DNA of 64,000 nt from Olivibacter sp. SDN3 (GCF_014334135.1 NZ_CP060497.1:2728001-2792000), one strand, 5' to 3'. Shown: positions 17,637 through 27,044, counted from the first letter of the stretch. Notes: generated from the sequence alone by a model not told the origin. A program made the numbers and translations.

Positions 17637-20357
17637 TTATTCTACCGTGTATCGATATACTCCTCTTCCAATATTACCGTTTTCATCTATACCCTCTACA
17701 ACCGTTTTGTATGTTCCGGGACCATCAGCGTTGAAGAATTGGAAATTAGCTTTCCCCTCTTCATCAGTTATTACTTCCGGGTTCCAATATACGGTAGTAC
17801 GTAAATCTGGTCCGGGAGTACTGGTCGCTGTATATTTCGGCATATAGAATGATTTTTCCGCAAGATAACCTAGAGGAGTTATTGTCACGACGTTTGATTT
17901 GGGAAGTAAATTTTCCAGCTCCGCTTTAGAAATTCTTGTACCTTCCGGTTTTTTCTTAGTGTTGATTACCAAGACGCCGTTACTCTGGTAAGTTCTGTTT
18001 ACTGTTCCTAAATCATCCCTTAGAAATATCTCAACCGACTCGACTTCTGCTGGGCTTACGGTGTTAATTCCATTTACATCAATAGCCATACCGTTTAAGA
18101 ATACTTGCACGGGCGTCCTATTTCCTTGATTGTAATCGCGTGTAATAAAAAAATTGTTATCCATGAATGTTAGACCCATAGCTGCTGTCTGTAAACAATT
18201 AATTAGTAGGTTACACCCGGAAAACCGCGCACCATCAATGAGATGGTCAGGAATAGGGCTTAGTCCTGATAGTGCGGGATACTGCGTATGTCTAGGCTTA
18301 GGAGCAGCTCTTGCTGTAATAACAACTTCTTCCAATAGGCGTTCTGTGCGGTACTGCCTTTCACTATTTCTTAGATAAGGAGTTAACGTACTGTCAATAT
18401 TTAGCACTTCATCCGGAGCAGTAAAACCAGGCGTAATAGCGGGAAACGCTTCTCCGTTAAGGGTGATTTGTAGGTTGCGGAAATTTTCGTTGTTACGAGC
18501 GCTGATCGTAATTTGAGCAGAATCAGTGAAAGCCACATTATTGAAAGCGAAGTTCCCTTGTTCATCCGAAACAGTTTCTATGGCGTTTTTACTGTTGCCT
18601 ACTGTTAGCTGCAATCTTCCATTAGGTACTGCTATGCCGTTCAACAGTCGTAGTGAACCTGTGATGTCAATTCCTTGCTCAGGTAGAAAGTCGATAGCCG
18701 GAATTTTGTCTCCTATAACATCCTTGTAATCGAAGCGTCTGTACCCTTGAGTGAGCATCAAAATATCCAGATTATCTTTAGTTTCAGCGTTCACTTCCTT
18801 AAAATAATAGTTTGGTTGCTCGATATAGCCTTTAATGTCTGACGACAATAACAAGCTGCTTAAGATGGTTGTTTCGGCGTTTTCATTGAAAGGAACTTTC
18901 GTCTCGTCAATTACGGCGATAGAGAAGGTTCCGACTGCTTTTGTACTATCAGTACTTGCATCTAACTGTAAATTTACCGGTTGTTTAGACTTATAGGTCT
19001 TCTTGTCCGAGTTTAACGATAGTTTAAGTTCGTTAGGGTGTTGTATAAATACCAGACGTTCGCTTAAAGGAATGCCGGCTGGAGAAAATAGGGTGAACTG
19101 GACAATTCCTGAAGGAAATTTATCCTTTGGCACAGTAGCGTTGATACTCTTGCTGTTCAAGGGTGTCTGGGCGGCGTAATAAATAACGCCATCACTTTGC
19201 GCAACCAGAGAAAAAACTTTATCTTGGTTCTGTTGAAGATATAATTCATTGGACGTAATCTGTACCGCTATACTGGCGCTATCTGTGTTGTTTATTGCTA
19301 AGCTGGTACCAAATGGACGTACCTTTGGCAGAGGATAGTTTTTCTGACTGCCATCAGACAAAGTTACCTTTGCTGTGTAGGTGGCATCTTTTTGTGGGGT
19401 TAACGGAAATTTCCCCATACCCAAATGTTTCGTCTCAAACTTAGCCACTTCCTGCCCATTCTGATCAACTACTGAACCGTTAATTGGTACACCCAAGCCA
19501 TCCCCCCCAACAGACTTGAAGGCAACCACGCTGGGCAAATCTGCTATTAGATAGCCACTCTCGGGGAAAAACTGAACATCTGGGGCTTGAAATGCTGCGC
19601 GTAAAGTGTAACTTGTAGCAACAGATCGATCATTGTCTAAGCTAATGGTTGTATTCAATAGCGCCTCCTTGAGCACTTGTGGTTTGTCATTCGTTAGGTT
19701 AAGCTGTAAATAACCACTTTTATCGGTACTTCCTCTTCCCTTTCCCAAACTGCTGGTCCCCCTTACCAGTTCCCAGGTTACCCGTTTATCAACTAGAGGT
19801 TTTCCTTCCTCATCCGTATAGCGAATACGTCCGTTTACAATACCTGTTTTTGCGGATGGATTGGCTACGAAATTGGCATGTGTTTTTAGTCGTTTGTTGA
19901 AAACATCGCCTATGATGATATTTTTACTGAAAAAATAATCTGGATCGAAGTTCATCATATAACGAGTATAAGAACGGATGCGATAATTTCCCTGTTTATA
20001 TATAAGTGGATCTAGTACAATGGTGCCGTTACCTGTTCCTTGCTCAACTGGTATCATCACTGTTTTCATAAGTGAATCTTGGCTGTCCAGTACTTCTACG
20101 TAAGCTACCTTACTCAACGACGACAATTGATGGTGACTGGTAATATACGATTTAAACCATATGGTGTCACCAACGGCGTAATATGGTTTGTCAAAATGTA
20201 GGTATATCTTTTCAACGGGTTGCTGGTTGGCTAACGTATTCGTTTTTTCAACAATGGTGTTTAGATCGATACCTTTTTGACGTGATTGTCCGAATGCACA
20301 GACGCAGAAAAAAGAAAGGAGAATAAACGATAAATACTTATTTATAATGTAACCCAT
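17637..20357 (-). CDS. Large exported MG2-like protein with TonB-plug-like domain
   Basis: A 906-aa protein with a signal peptide (about 1-23, ending AFG|Q). The N-terminal part has the macroglobulin MG2-like motif EKIYLHFDKPYYAVGDTIWF (about 49-68) and further beta-sandwich repeats. A carboxypeptidase-regulatory-like unit follows (ITGSLRLLNGIAVPNGRLQL to DEQGNFAFNNV). Then comes a plug-like region with LLEEVVITARA and SPAEVESVEIFLRDD leading into NGVLVINTKKK. There is no transmembrane barrel after the plug, so it is not a full TonB-dependent receptor. From memory, similar proteins are widespread and uncharacterised in Bacteroidota, and a role in surface assembly or capture is inference only. 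The stop is 6 nt from that of the small membrane protein on the other strand. Confidence 0.75.
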   Translation of the reverse strand: MGYIINKYLSFILLSFFCVCAFGQSRQKGIDLNTIVEKTNTLANQQPVEKIYLHFDKPYYAVGDTIWFKSYITSHHQLSSLSKVAYVEVLDSQDSLMKTVMIPVEQGTGNGTIVLDPLIYKQGNYRIRSYTRYMMNFDPDYFFSKNIIIGDVFNKRLKTHANFVANPSAKTGIVNGRIRYTDEEGKPLVDKRVTWELVRGTSSLGKGRGSTDKSGYLQLNLTNDKPQVLKEALLNTTISLDNDRSVATSYTLRAAFQAPDVQFFPESGYLIADLPSVVAFKSVGGDGLGVPINGSVVDQNGQEVAKFETKHLGMGKFPLTPQKDATYTAKVTLSDGSQKNYPLPKVRPFGTSLAINNTDSASIAVQITSNELYLQQNQDKVFSLVAQSDGVIYYAAQTPLNSKSINATVPKDKFPSGIVQFTLFSPAGIPLSERLVFIQHPNELKLSLNSDKKTYKSKQPVNLQLDASTDSTKAVGTFSIAVIDETKVPFNENAETTILSSLLLSSDIKGYIEQPNYYFKEVNAETKDNLDILMLTQGYRRFDYKDVIGDKIPAIDFLPEQGIDITGSLRLLNGIAVPNGRLQLTVGNSKNAIETVSDEQGNFAFNNVAFTDSAQITISARNNENFRNLQITLNGEAFPAITPGFTAPDEVLNIDSTLTPYLRNSERQYRTERLLEEVVITARAAPKPRHTQYPALSGLSPIPDHLIDGARFSGCNLLINCLQTAAMGLTFMDNNFFITRDYNQGNRTPVQVFLNGMAIDVNGINTVSPAEVESVEIFLRDDLGTVNRTYQSNGVLVINTKKKPEGTRISKAELENLLPKSNVVTITPLGYLAEKSFYMPKYTATSTPGPDLRTTVYWNPEVITDEEGKANFQFFNADGPGTYKTVVEGIDENGNIGRGVYRYTVE

Positions 20358-20565
20358 AAAGTAGTCAGATTTTTAAAATCGCTAAGTTATAGAATTATTC
20401 ATTTACTTGTAAGTATTAACGGATTTTTAACAATTAAAAGGTTAAGGGACGTTTTATATGTAGGTGGTACGTTTCACGTTATACGCAACTGGACACCAAA
20501 TTTTATTTTAACGGTGATATTAGATATTAATTATTCATAAAAAAGAGGGAGTTTATTCGGGTTTT

Positions 20566-20620
20566 ATCCGAACAAGGTCCGAACAAGATACGAATAATAC
20601 CTGAATAAAATCCGACTAAT
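20566..20620 (+). repeat. Five tandem degenerate 11-bp units
   Basis: The units are ATCCGAACAAG, GTCCGAACAAG, ATACGAATAAT, ACCTGAATAAA and ATCCGACTAAT, in exact 11-nt register. Consensus is approximately ATCCGAATAAG. An inverted half copy (TTATTCGGGT) lies just upstream at about 20553-20562. The period is close to one helical turn. Confidence 0.8.
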
Positions 20621-20701
20621 TCTAAAATTTGATGATAAGTTGAAGATACTATCCTGTGTCAGAAAACCGAAGGGGGAAGGTTTAAATATCATAAAACTTC
20701 C

Positions 20702-20709
20702 TACCTTTG
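20702..20709 (+). promoter_or_regulatory. -7 promoter box of maeB
   Basis: TACCTTTG matches TAnnTTTG. A TTTA at 20681-20684 could serve as a degenerate -33 element, 17 nt upstream. The predicted leader to the maeB ATG is about 95 nt. Confidence 0.5.
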
Positions 20710-20812
20710 AATCGTTGACAGATTGTTTGGCCATTTACTCATTATGAAGTTTTGGCAGGACACCGATGTATTAAAGTAAGTAACAACCATTATCGAAAGA
20801 ATTAAATTAGAG

Positions 20813-23113
20813 ATGAGTAAAATTAATCGTAAGCAAGATGCGTTGGATTATCATGCTAACGGCCGTCCGGGGAAGATCGCTGTAGTTCCTACCAAACCTA
20901 CAAATTCCCAAAGAGATTTATCACTGGCTTACTCGCCTGGTGTAGCAGAGCCGTGTTTGGAAATTGCGAACAACAAAGAAGATGCTTATAAGTATACCGC
21001 CAAGGGGAATTTGGTTGCCGTGATCAGCAATGGTACTGCTGTTTTGGGATTGGGAGATATTGGTCCGGAGGCAGGAAAGCCTGTGATGGAAGGAAAAGGC
21101 CTTTTGTTTAAGATTTTTGCAGATATTGACGTGTTTGATCTTGAACTGGACACGAAGAATGTGGACGACTTTGTTCGCACTGTTAAGCTATTAGAACCCA
21201 CATTTGGGGGAGTAAATTTAGAAGACATAAAAGCACCTGAATGTTTTGAGATTGAACGTCGGTTGAAGGAGGAGATGTCTATCCCGGTGATGCATGACGA
21301 TCAGCATGGAACGGCTATTATTTCCGGGGCAGCTTTAATCAATGCTTGCGAGCTTCAGAAGAAAAAAATAGAGAAAGTAAAAATTGTAGTGAATGGGGCG
21401 GGAGCCGCCGCTATATCGTGTTCACGTATTTATATCTCTTTAGGAGCTAAACCGGAGAATATCGTAATGGTCGATCGTTCTGGTGTAATTCGTAAAGATA
21501 GACCAAATCTCGACGCCTTTAAGGGCGAGTTCGCTACTGATCAGGATATTCACAATCTGGAGGAAGCAGTGAAAGGAGCAGATGTTTTTATTGGTTTATC
21601 TGCTGCGGATGTGTTAAGCGCAGAGATGTTAAAAAGCATGAGTAAAAACCCGATTGTTTTTGCTATGGCGAATCCCGATCCAGAGATTGCCTATGAGCTG
21701 GCAGTTAGTACACGTAAAGATATCATTATGGCTACGGGAAGGTCTGACTACCCGAACCAGGTAAATAACGTATTGGGCTTCCCGTATATTTTTAGGGGTG
21801 CGCTGGATGTAAGGGCTACTGCAATCAATGAGGAAATGAAGTTGGCCGCAGTTTATGCTATTGCCAATCTGGCAAAAGAATCAGTTCCTGAATCGGTTAA
21901 TTTGGCGTATAATATCAACAACCTAAAGTTTGGTAAAGATTATATTATTCCGAAGCCAACAGACCCTAGATTGATCACTGAAGTAGCACCAGCAGTTGCT
22001 AAGGCAGCTATTCAGTCTGGTGTGTCAAGAACAACGATTGAAGATTGGGAACTTTATAAAGAGAATCTTAGAAAACGTTTGGGATTAGACGATGTACTGA
22101 TGCGTGATCTGAGCGCGGCTGCACGTCAAAATCCTAAAAAAGTGGTATTTGCAGAAGCCGACAATTACAAAATTCTAAGAGCGGCACAAATTGTTAAAGA
22201 TGAAGGAATCGCATACCCCGTTTTATTGGGCAAGCGTCGAAGGATTGAAGAAATTATAGCTGAACACGCTTTGGAACTGAACGATGTGCCGATCATTGAT
22301 CCGTTAGAAGAAGTAGATACTCCGGTATTTAAGCAATATGTTCAAGCTTTATATAAGAAACGACAACGGAGAGGAATATCGTTTTTAGATGCCAGTAAGC
22401 TTATGCTCGATAGAAATTATTATGGAGCAAGTATGGTTGAATTTGGACAGGCAGATTGCCTGATATCTGGATTAACCAAAAACTATGGTGCTACTATTCG
22501 TCCTGCACTACAAGTAATAGGAACTAAATCTGGAAGCCGTATTGCGGGGATGTATATGATGCTTACGAAAAAAGGACCAGTGTTCTTTGGTGATACTACA
22601 GTGAATAAAAATCCTACAGAAGAAGAACTGGTGGATATCACGGTATTGCTGCATGATGCGGTGAAGAAGATGAATATACAGCCAAGGATCGCTTTACTCT
22701 CCTATTCTAATTTTGGATCTAATGAAGGAGAGGTGCCAGTAAAAATGCGTAATACCGTAAAGAAATTACATGAGAAGTATCCTGAAATTATTGTTGACGG
22801 AGAGATGCAGGGTAATTTTGCTACCAATGCCCGCATGTTGGCAGAGAATTTTCCTTTCAGTAACTTGAGTGATGGCCCGGCGAACGTTTTAGTGTTTCCT
22901 AATCTGGAGTCAGGAAATATAGCATATAAGTTATTACAGGAATTAGGGGAAGCTGAAGCGGTAGGACCTATTCTCTTGGGCCTTGATAAGCCTGTTCACG
23001 TATTACAGTTGGGAAGCTCTGTGCGAGAGATTGTAAATATGGTGACTATAGCGGTTGTGGATGTACAGTCTAAAGAAAAGGAAAAAACCGAGAAAGGTAA
23101 AAAGAAATCATAA
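20813..23113 (+). CDS. maeB: NADP-dependent malic enzyme with C-terminal phosphotransacetylase-like domain
   Basis: A 766-aa fusion typical of MaeB. Residues 1 to about 430 are the malic enzyme, with SPGVAEPC, the metal/active-site segment MHDDQHGTAI and the NAD(P)-binding GAGAAA. From about 440 to 760 it is a phosphate acetyltransferase-like domain (FAEADNYKILRAA, GDTTVNKNPT, EGEVPVK), usually regulatory rather than catalytic in this fusion. It converts malate to pyruvate with NADP+ reduction in the cytosol. It is followed by a strong terminator, so ruvA is probably not on the same transcript despite lying 59 nt downstream. Confidence 0.95.
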   Translation: MSKINRKQDALDYHANGRPGKIAVVPTKPTNSQRDLSLAYSPGVAEPCLEIANNKEDAYKYTAKGNLVAVISNGTAVLGLGDIGPEAGKPVMEGKGLLFKIFADIDVFDLELDTKNVDDFVRTVKLLEPTFGGVNLEDIKAPECFEIERRLKEEMSIPVMHDDQHGTAIISGAALINACELQKKKIEKVKIVVNGAGAAAISCSRIYISLGAKPENIVMVDRSGVIRKDRPNLDAFKGEFATDQDIHNLEEAVKGADVFIGLSAADVLSAEMLKSMSKNPIVFAMANPDPEIAYELAVSTRKDIIMATGRSDYPNQVNNVLGFPYIFRGALDVRATAINEEMKLAAVYAIANLAKESVPESVNLAYNINNLKFGKDYIIPKPTDPRLITEVAPAVAKAAIQSGVSRTTIEDWELYKENLRKRLGLDDVLMRDLSAAARQNPKKVVFAEADNYKILRAAQIVKDEGIAYPVLLGKRRRIEEIIAEHALELNDVPIIDPLEEVDTPVFKQYVQALYKKRQRRGISFLDASKLMLDRNYYGASMVEFGQADCLISGLTKNYGATIRPALQVIGTKSGSRIAGMYMMLTKKGPVFFGDTTVNKNPTEEELVDITVLLHDAVKKMNIQPRIALLSYSNFGSNEGEVPVKMRNTVKKLHEKYPEIIVDGEMQGNFATNARMLAENFPFSNLSDGPANVLVFPNLESGNIAYKLLQELGEAEAVGPILLGLDKPVHVLQLGSSVREIVNMVTIAVVDVQSKEKEKTEKGKKKS

Positions 23114-23121
23114 AGATGTAG

Positions 23122-23153
23122 AGACTGATGAGCTATTAGCTCATCAGTCTTTT
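23122..23153 (+). terminator. Rho-independent terminator after maeB
   Basis: A 13-bp perfect stem, AGACTGATGAGCT (23122-23134) with AGCTCATCAGTCT (23138-23150), around a 3-nt loop, followed by TTT. Confidence 0.88.
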
Positions 23154-23172
23154 ACCTATTTGTATTTATAAT

Positions 23173-23757
23173 ATGTATGAATATTTTAATGGTAAGTTAG
23201 TTTATAAGTGTCCCACTTATGTGGTCCTCGATGTGAATGGTATTGCTTATCACATTAACATCTCCTTACATACGTTTGGGCAGATAAAGGACAAAGAACA
23301 AAGTAAATTGTTTATTAGTTTTCAGGTAAAAGAAGATGCACACATGTTGTATGGTTTTGCTGAAGAAGGCGAGCGTCGATTGTTCCATCACTTGTTATCT
23401 GTTTCAGGTATAGGTGCTGCTACAGCACGGATGATGCTTTCTTCCATTACCCCAGTAGAGATCCAAGCGGCCATAGTGCAGGGGGATGTCAAGCAGATAC
23501 AGCGCATCAAAGGAATTGGTCCTAAATCTGCACAGCGTGTTATTTTAGAATTGCAAGATAAATTAAAGAAGGAAGGACCAGACACTTTAATTAAAGTACC
23601 GCAACAGGAGTCTGCCTTAGACGAAGCGTTAGCCGCACTGGTTATGTTAGGCTTCAATAAAGCCCAGGCAGAAAAGGTGTTGAATGAGATGGTTCGCATG
23701 AATGCCGATCAATTAACAGTAGAAGAGTTGATAAAAATAGCATTAAAGCGGTTATAG
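23173..23757 (+). CDS. ruvA: Holliday junction branch migration protein RuvA
   Basis: A 194-aa protein of standard RuvA length. It has an N-terminal OB fold (MYEYFNGKLVYKCPTYVVLD, about 1-62), a double helix-hairpin-helix core (SVSGIGAATARMML and IKGIGPKSAQRVILEL) and a C-terminal UBA-like domain (ALAALVMLGFNKAQAEKVL, about 152-170). RuvA tetramers bind four-way DNA junctions and load the RuvB motor. ruvB and ruvC are not nearby. Its last 49 nt overlap, tail to tail, the 3' end of the STAND-type gene on the other strand. Confidence 0.97.
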   Translation: MYEYFNGKLVYKCPTYVVLDVNGIAYHINISLHTFGQIKDKEQSKLFISFQVKEDAHMLYGFAEEGERRLFHHLLSVSGIGAATARMMLSSITPVEIQAAIVQGDVKQIQRIKGIGPKSAQRVILELQDKLKKEGPDTLIKVPQQESALDEALAALVMLGFNKAQAEKVLNEMVRMNADQLTVEELIKIALKRL

Positions 23758-26270
23758 AAACTCTTAACTTTATATCCTGAATTATTAAAGAGTGCTTGTA
23801 AGGCAGCTTTATTTTCTGCGATTACCCCGCAATGTTCTTTTGGACTCAGTGTTCTTATTAAGTAAATTCTTATATTAACCTCATAGTATTTTAAATTAAA
23901 CTGCTTGGTTATGAGAATGAGTTGCTGGGCAATTTGCAAGTAATCTTTCTTTTCCTGTCGTAGCATTTCCATGTCCAGTAAACCAAGCTGTATGCGGTTG
24001 AGTGTGTAGGAGTTGTTTACAACCAACGCTTCTTCTCTTTTCTTTAATGCTTCGTCTAGTTTTTTCATCATCGTAAATCGCTCCGCGAGCTCCAACGCAA
24101 TGTTTGCACGAAAATCGGCAGTTATTTTTTTTGTGATATCTTTAGCATGTTCGCTTACTATATTTAAGTAATTAAATGTTGCATGTTCGTCTCCCTTTAA
24201 TTTCAGCAAGGTATATCCTAAAATGTAAATGAGTTGTTTATGTGTGAGGCTGGCATTGCGATCGGGGTAATCGCAGAATAGTTTGATCTCTTCAAAAGCA
24301 TTTTCTTTAAAAACATTATGTTTATGATAATGGTGGATGTTCTCAATAATTAAAAGTGGATTTAATGAAAATTCAGCGAAATGTTCATAAGGTATTGCTC
24401 TTAAGGCGTCTATATGTTTGAGTGCATCTTCATCTTGTAAATACAGCAATTCAAAAAAAGCGAGGGAAGTGTGCAATAATATTTTCTGTTGGTAGGAGAG
24501 GTTATATCGCAGGAGTTTCTTCAAAGCAAGTTTATATTCTGTTTCCATTAATATGTGGTCTAATGCGATATCAATAAAAGTAGAGTTTGCAAATGCTTGA
24601 TTTAGGAGATTGGCAATTGAAGGATTCACACAGGTAACGTAGTCTAGATTACTACAGGTAAATAAGATCAACGTGGCTTGATACTTTTCGATAAAATCTA
24701 CATTTTGCAATAAATTGAAGATGGTCAGATCTCCGGCCTCGAGGGAGAAAATAATTAGCCACTTGATTATTGCTAGTTTGATATATTCTGGGTAATCCTT
24801 CTCTTGAATCCAGATTATTAAATTAGTATCTATTTGGTTATTGTTTTTCTCTATTGCGTGCTGAGTGACAAAATAAGCCGCTAAAGGTATCGATTGGAAT
24901 TTTATTTGATAAGCTGCTCGCGTCCCCTGTTCCTTCTGATATTCGTAGAGTAGGCCTCCATGCAAAAGGTCATTATATATGCTGTGGTTCTCCTTGATGA
25001 TGGGGTAGGCCTCTTTTTTATTAATCAGAACAGTATCTTCAGAATCATTGAATATGAATATTTTAACAAGTTGATCGAGCATTATTTGCTTTTCTGCTGC
25101 GAGAGCGCCTTTTAAAATGTTTTTACGTATATAAAAGGAAGCGATAGCATACTCATCTGCTGGATTCAGTTGATCAATACCTATATTATTACCTTTGATT
25201 TGGTAATAATATTGAAAGTGAAGAGGTACGCTGATTACGGGAAAGTATTTTCTTGCATAATCAGTGTCTTCGGTAATAGAGGGGCATAACTTGCTGATCA
25301 ATTGTTGAATCTCAGTAGTGGTAAACGGTTGTAAATTAATGGCATTTACTCTTTTGCTACAAGGAAAGTTTGTAAACCAAAGTTTGTTGGTTTCCGGGTG
25401 ATTTTCAATTAAGTGTCCATATTTCTGCCAAGTAGAAGGTCTTAGGGTGATAATAATTTTCATCCATGGATAGCTTGAGAAATAAGTAGCTATATCAATC
25501 AGTTGCCTGAAGACAATATCGAACAGCCGATTATTGATGAGATTATTATTAAAATCGTCAATGATAAGGTAAAAATTACCGGGAGCGTTTTCCTGATGTT
25601 GAATAATGAAATCCTCTAAGTGTTGATGTTGTGGGAAGTTTAAAAGATGAGCAAGCCATTTATTACTATGGAAACCAAAACCGGCTGCAAAAAAAAGCGA
25701 CGAGCTATTGACATGCAGGATGATATTGTTTGTTTCATTTCTATGGTTTGCGCCCATTAGCTTATCTACCCAATGTGTTATACCAATTGTTTTGCCCATC
25801 CCCGAAGGAGCACTGATGATGCAACCAGTGGCCTCTGTGTTTAAAAAACATTCAATATGTGAATCAATTGATTTTCTTTCAATAGTATGTAGGTACGAAA
25901 TACCGCATTTATGCTTGTTGGTTTGTATAGTGAAACGCGTAATATTATGTGCAGCCTGTGCTATTTCATTCCACGTAATATTTTGGTCGTCCTTTTTTGT
26001 TTTTGAATCCATGACATGGATAAAATCAGCCCAGCTTTCATAACCACAATACTGTGATAACGCATTTAGTGTAAAAGTTGAGGGAGCGTAGCGAGCTTGA
26101 GCAAAACCGTATACTCTTTTGATAGTAGTTTGGCTAATAGTTTTATTTGTCCTGGTTGAAATGTCCAACGCGAGTTTATAACAATCTGCTGCAATGATGC
26201 TGTCTATTCTGGAAACCTCCAGGACTTTGTCTTTTAACTTTTGTATGTAAGGTTGTAAAAATATCTTCAT
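23709..26270 (-). CDS. STAND-type P-loop ATPase with N-terminal HTH-like and C-terminal helical-repeat regions
   Basis: An 853-aa protein not assignable to a named family by eye. Residues about 20-90 (DCYKLALDISTRTNKTISQT, VYGFAQARYAPSTFTLNALS, YCGYESWADF) resemble an N-terminal helix-turn-helix-like module I recall from Sphingobacteriaceae proteins. The ATPase core has Walker A APSGMGKT (154-161), a hydrophobic-to-acidic Walker B FYLIIDDF (233-240) and a sensor-like IIITLRPST (272-280). From about 400 to 850 it is helix-rich with TPR-like repeats. This layout fits STAND signalling ATPases, used as regulators or in anti-phage defence. Which applies here is unknown. Its 3' end overlaps ruvA by 49 nt in the opposite orientation. 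No partner gene is adjacent. Confidence 0.75.
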   Translation of the reverse strand: MKIFLQPYIQKLKDKVLEVSRIDSIIAADCYKLALDISTRTNKTISQTTIKRVYGFAQARYAPSTFTLNALSQYCGYESWADFIHVMDSKTKKDDQNITWNEIAQAAHNITRFTIQTNKHKCGISYLHTIERKSIDSHIECFLNTEATGCIISAPSGMGKTIGITHWVDKLMGANHRNETNNIILHVNSSSLFFAAGFGFHSNKWLAHLLNFPQHQHLEDFIIQHQENAPGNFYLIIDDFNNNLINNRLFDIVFRQLIDIATYFSSYPWMKIIITLRPSTWQKYGHLIENHPETNKLWFTNFPCSKRVNAINLQPFTTTEIQQLISKLCPSITEDTDYARKYFPVISVPLHFQYYYQIKGNNIGIDQLNPADEYAIASFYIRKNILKGALAAEKQIMLDQLVKIFIFNDSEDTVLINKKEAYPIIKENHSIYNDLLHGGLLYEYQKEQGTRAAYQIKFQSIPLAAYFVTQHAIEKNNNQIDTNLIIWIQEKDYPEYIKLAIIKWLIIFSLEAGDLTIFNLLQNVDFIEKYQATLILFTCSNLDYVTCVNPSIANLLNQAFANSTFIDIALDHILMETEYKLALKKLLRYNLSYQQKILLHTSLAFFELLYLQDEDALKHIDALRAIPYEHFAEFSLNPLLIIENIHHYHKHNVFKENAFEEIKLFCDYPDRNASLTHKQLIYILGYTLLKLKGDEHATFNYLNIVSEHAKDITKKITADFRANIALELAERFTMMKKLDEALKKREEALVVNNSYTLNRIQLGLLDMEMLRQEKKDYLQIAQQLILITKQFNLKYYEVNIRIYLIRTLSPKEHCGVIAENKAALQALFNNSGYKVKSFYNRFNAIFINSSTVN

Positions 26271-26409
26271 GCTTTGAATTTAGGGTTAATAATCATGTTT
26301 ATACATGTCTTCGATAAATATAGGAGTTAAATAGATGTTTAACAAAAAATATAAATTGTGAAATCGATCGAATACGTTGCTGATTAAAGAACTATAATTT
26401 CCTTTTTAT

Positions 26410-26457
26410 AATTACCAAGCAATACATTAAACAAATGCTTTTTTTGGTAATTGCTTG
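26410..26457. repeat. Two overlapping, mutually exclusive inverted repeats
   Basis: AATTACCAA (26410-26418) can pair with TTGGTAATT (26444-26452), and CAAGCAAT (26416-26423) can pair with ATTGCTTG (26450-26457). The arms overlap, so only one pairing can form at a time in RNA. It lies about 140 nt upstream of the STAND-type gene. Confidence 0.7.
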
Positions 26458-27044
26458 TTGTTCAGGTTTTTGAGACGGCGCGTTTATGTGTGGGAAAATG
26501 TTTTGCTGACTGCTGAGAAATAATAAACGAGCCTATAGACAGTAATAATATGTGAATAAAAACTCTATTGTTAATAAAAAACTGAACAAACTGAATGAAA
26601 TTTTCGATTAGTGAACACCGTAAATGATATTACTAACCTTACGGAAGCGGGTTATATCTCTTCCAATGGAAAGGGGTGTTGGCATTGATGACATCTGTTC
26701 CTTCACACAGGAAGGTGTGTTCGAATTCGAATTCGAGATCGATGTTGCAAAGGTTTATACAGTTCTGGGTGAAAAGATGAGTTATGTGCCAGACACTGTG
26801 AAATGTTCCGAGACCCGACACTAATTGAATAGGCGAACGGAATTTACGGTTTTAGAATTGTAGAAATTACAAAAACATGAAAAAGTAGTGATTATTCAAA
26901 ATATCTCTGAAATATGCTAATGTGTAGTTGCTAACGTTGCAGCAGTAAAGAAAATTAATGTATGATCATTTTGTAAAATTATTGCCATCAATCTATATCT
27001 GTCTATAAAATCATATACATCATCATATTTGTTGTAATATATGG

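Larger units (their letters stand above)
20358..20812. other. 455-nt divergent intergenic region between the MG2/plug gene and maeB
   Basis: It contains no supported gene longer than a few codons. It holds an 11-bp tandem repeat block (20566-20620), a small TTCGG/CCGAA inverted repeat (20556-20560 with 20568-20572), a maeB -7 box (20702-20709) and an 11-codon ATG frame (20744-20779) in the maeB leader. Confidence 0.7.

Noticed and set aside
17357-17734. 125-codon plus-strand frame
   Set aside because: It crosses the end of the convergent MG2/plug gene and covers the better-supported 56-aa membrane protein. The composition is unnatural, rich in His, Tyr and Arg with no domain.
26624-26824. 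66-codon frame as a real gene
   Set aside because: A similar-length frame exists on the opposite strand, no family is recognised and there is no promoter. It is kept only as a possible remnant.
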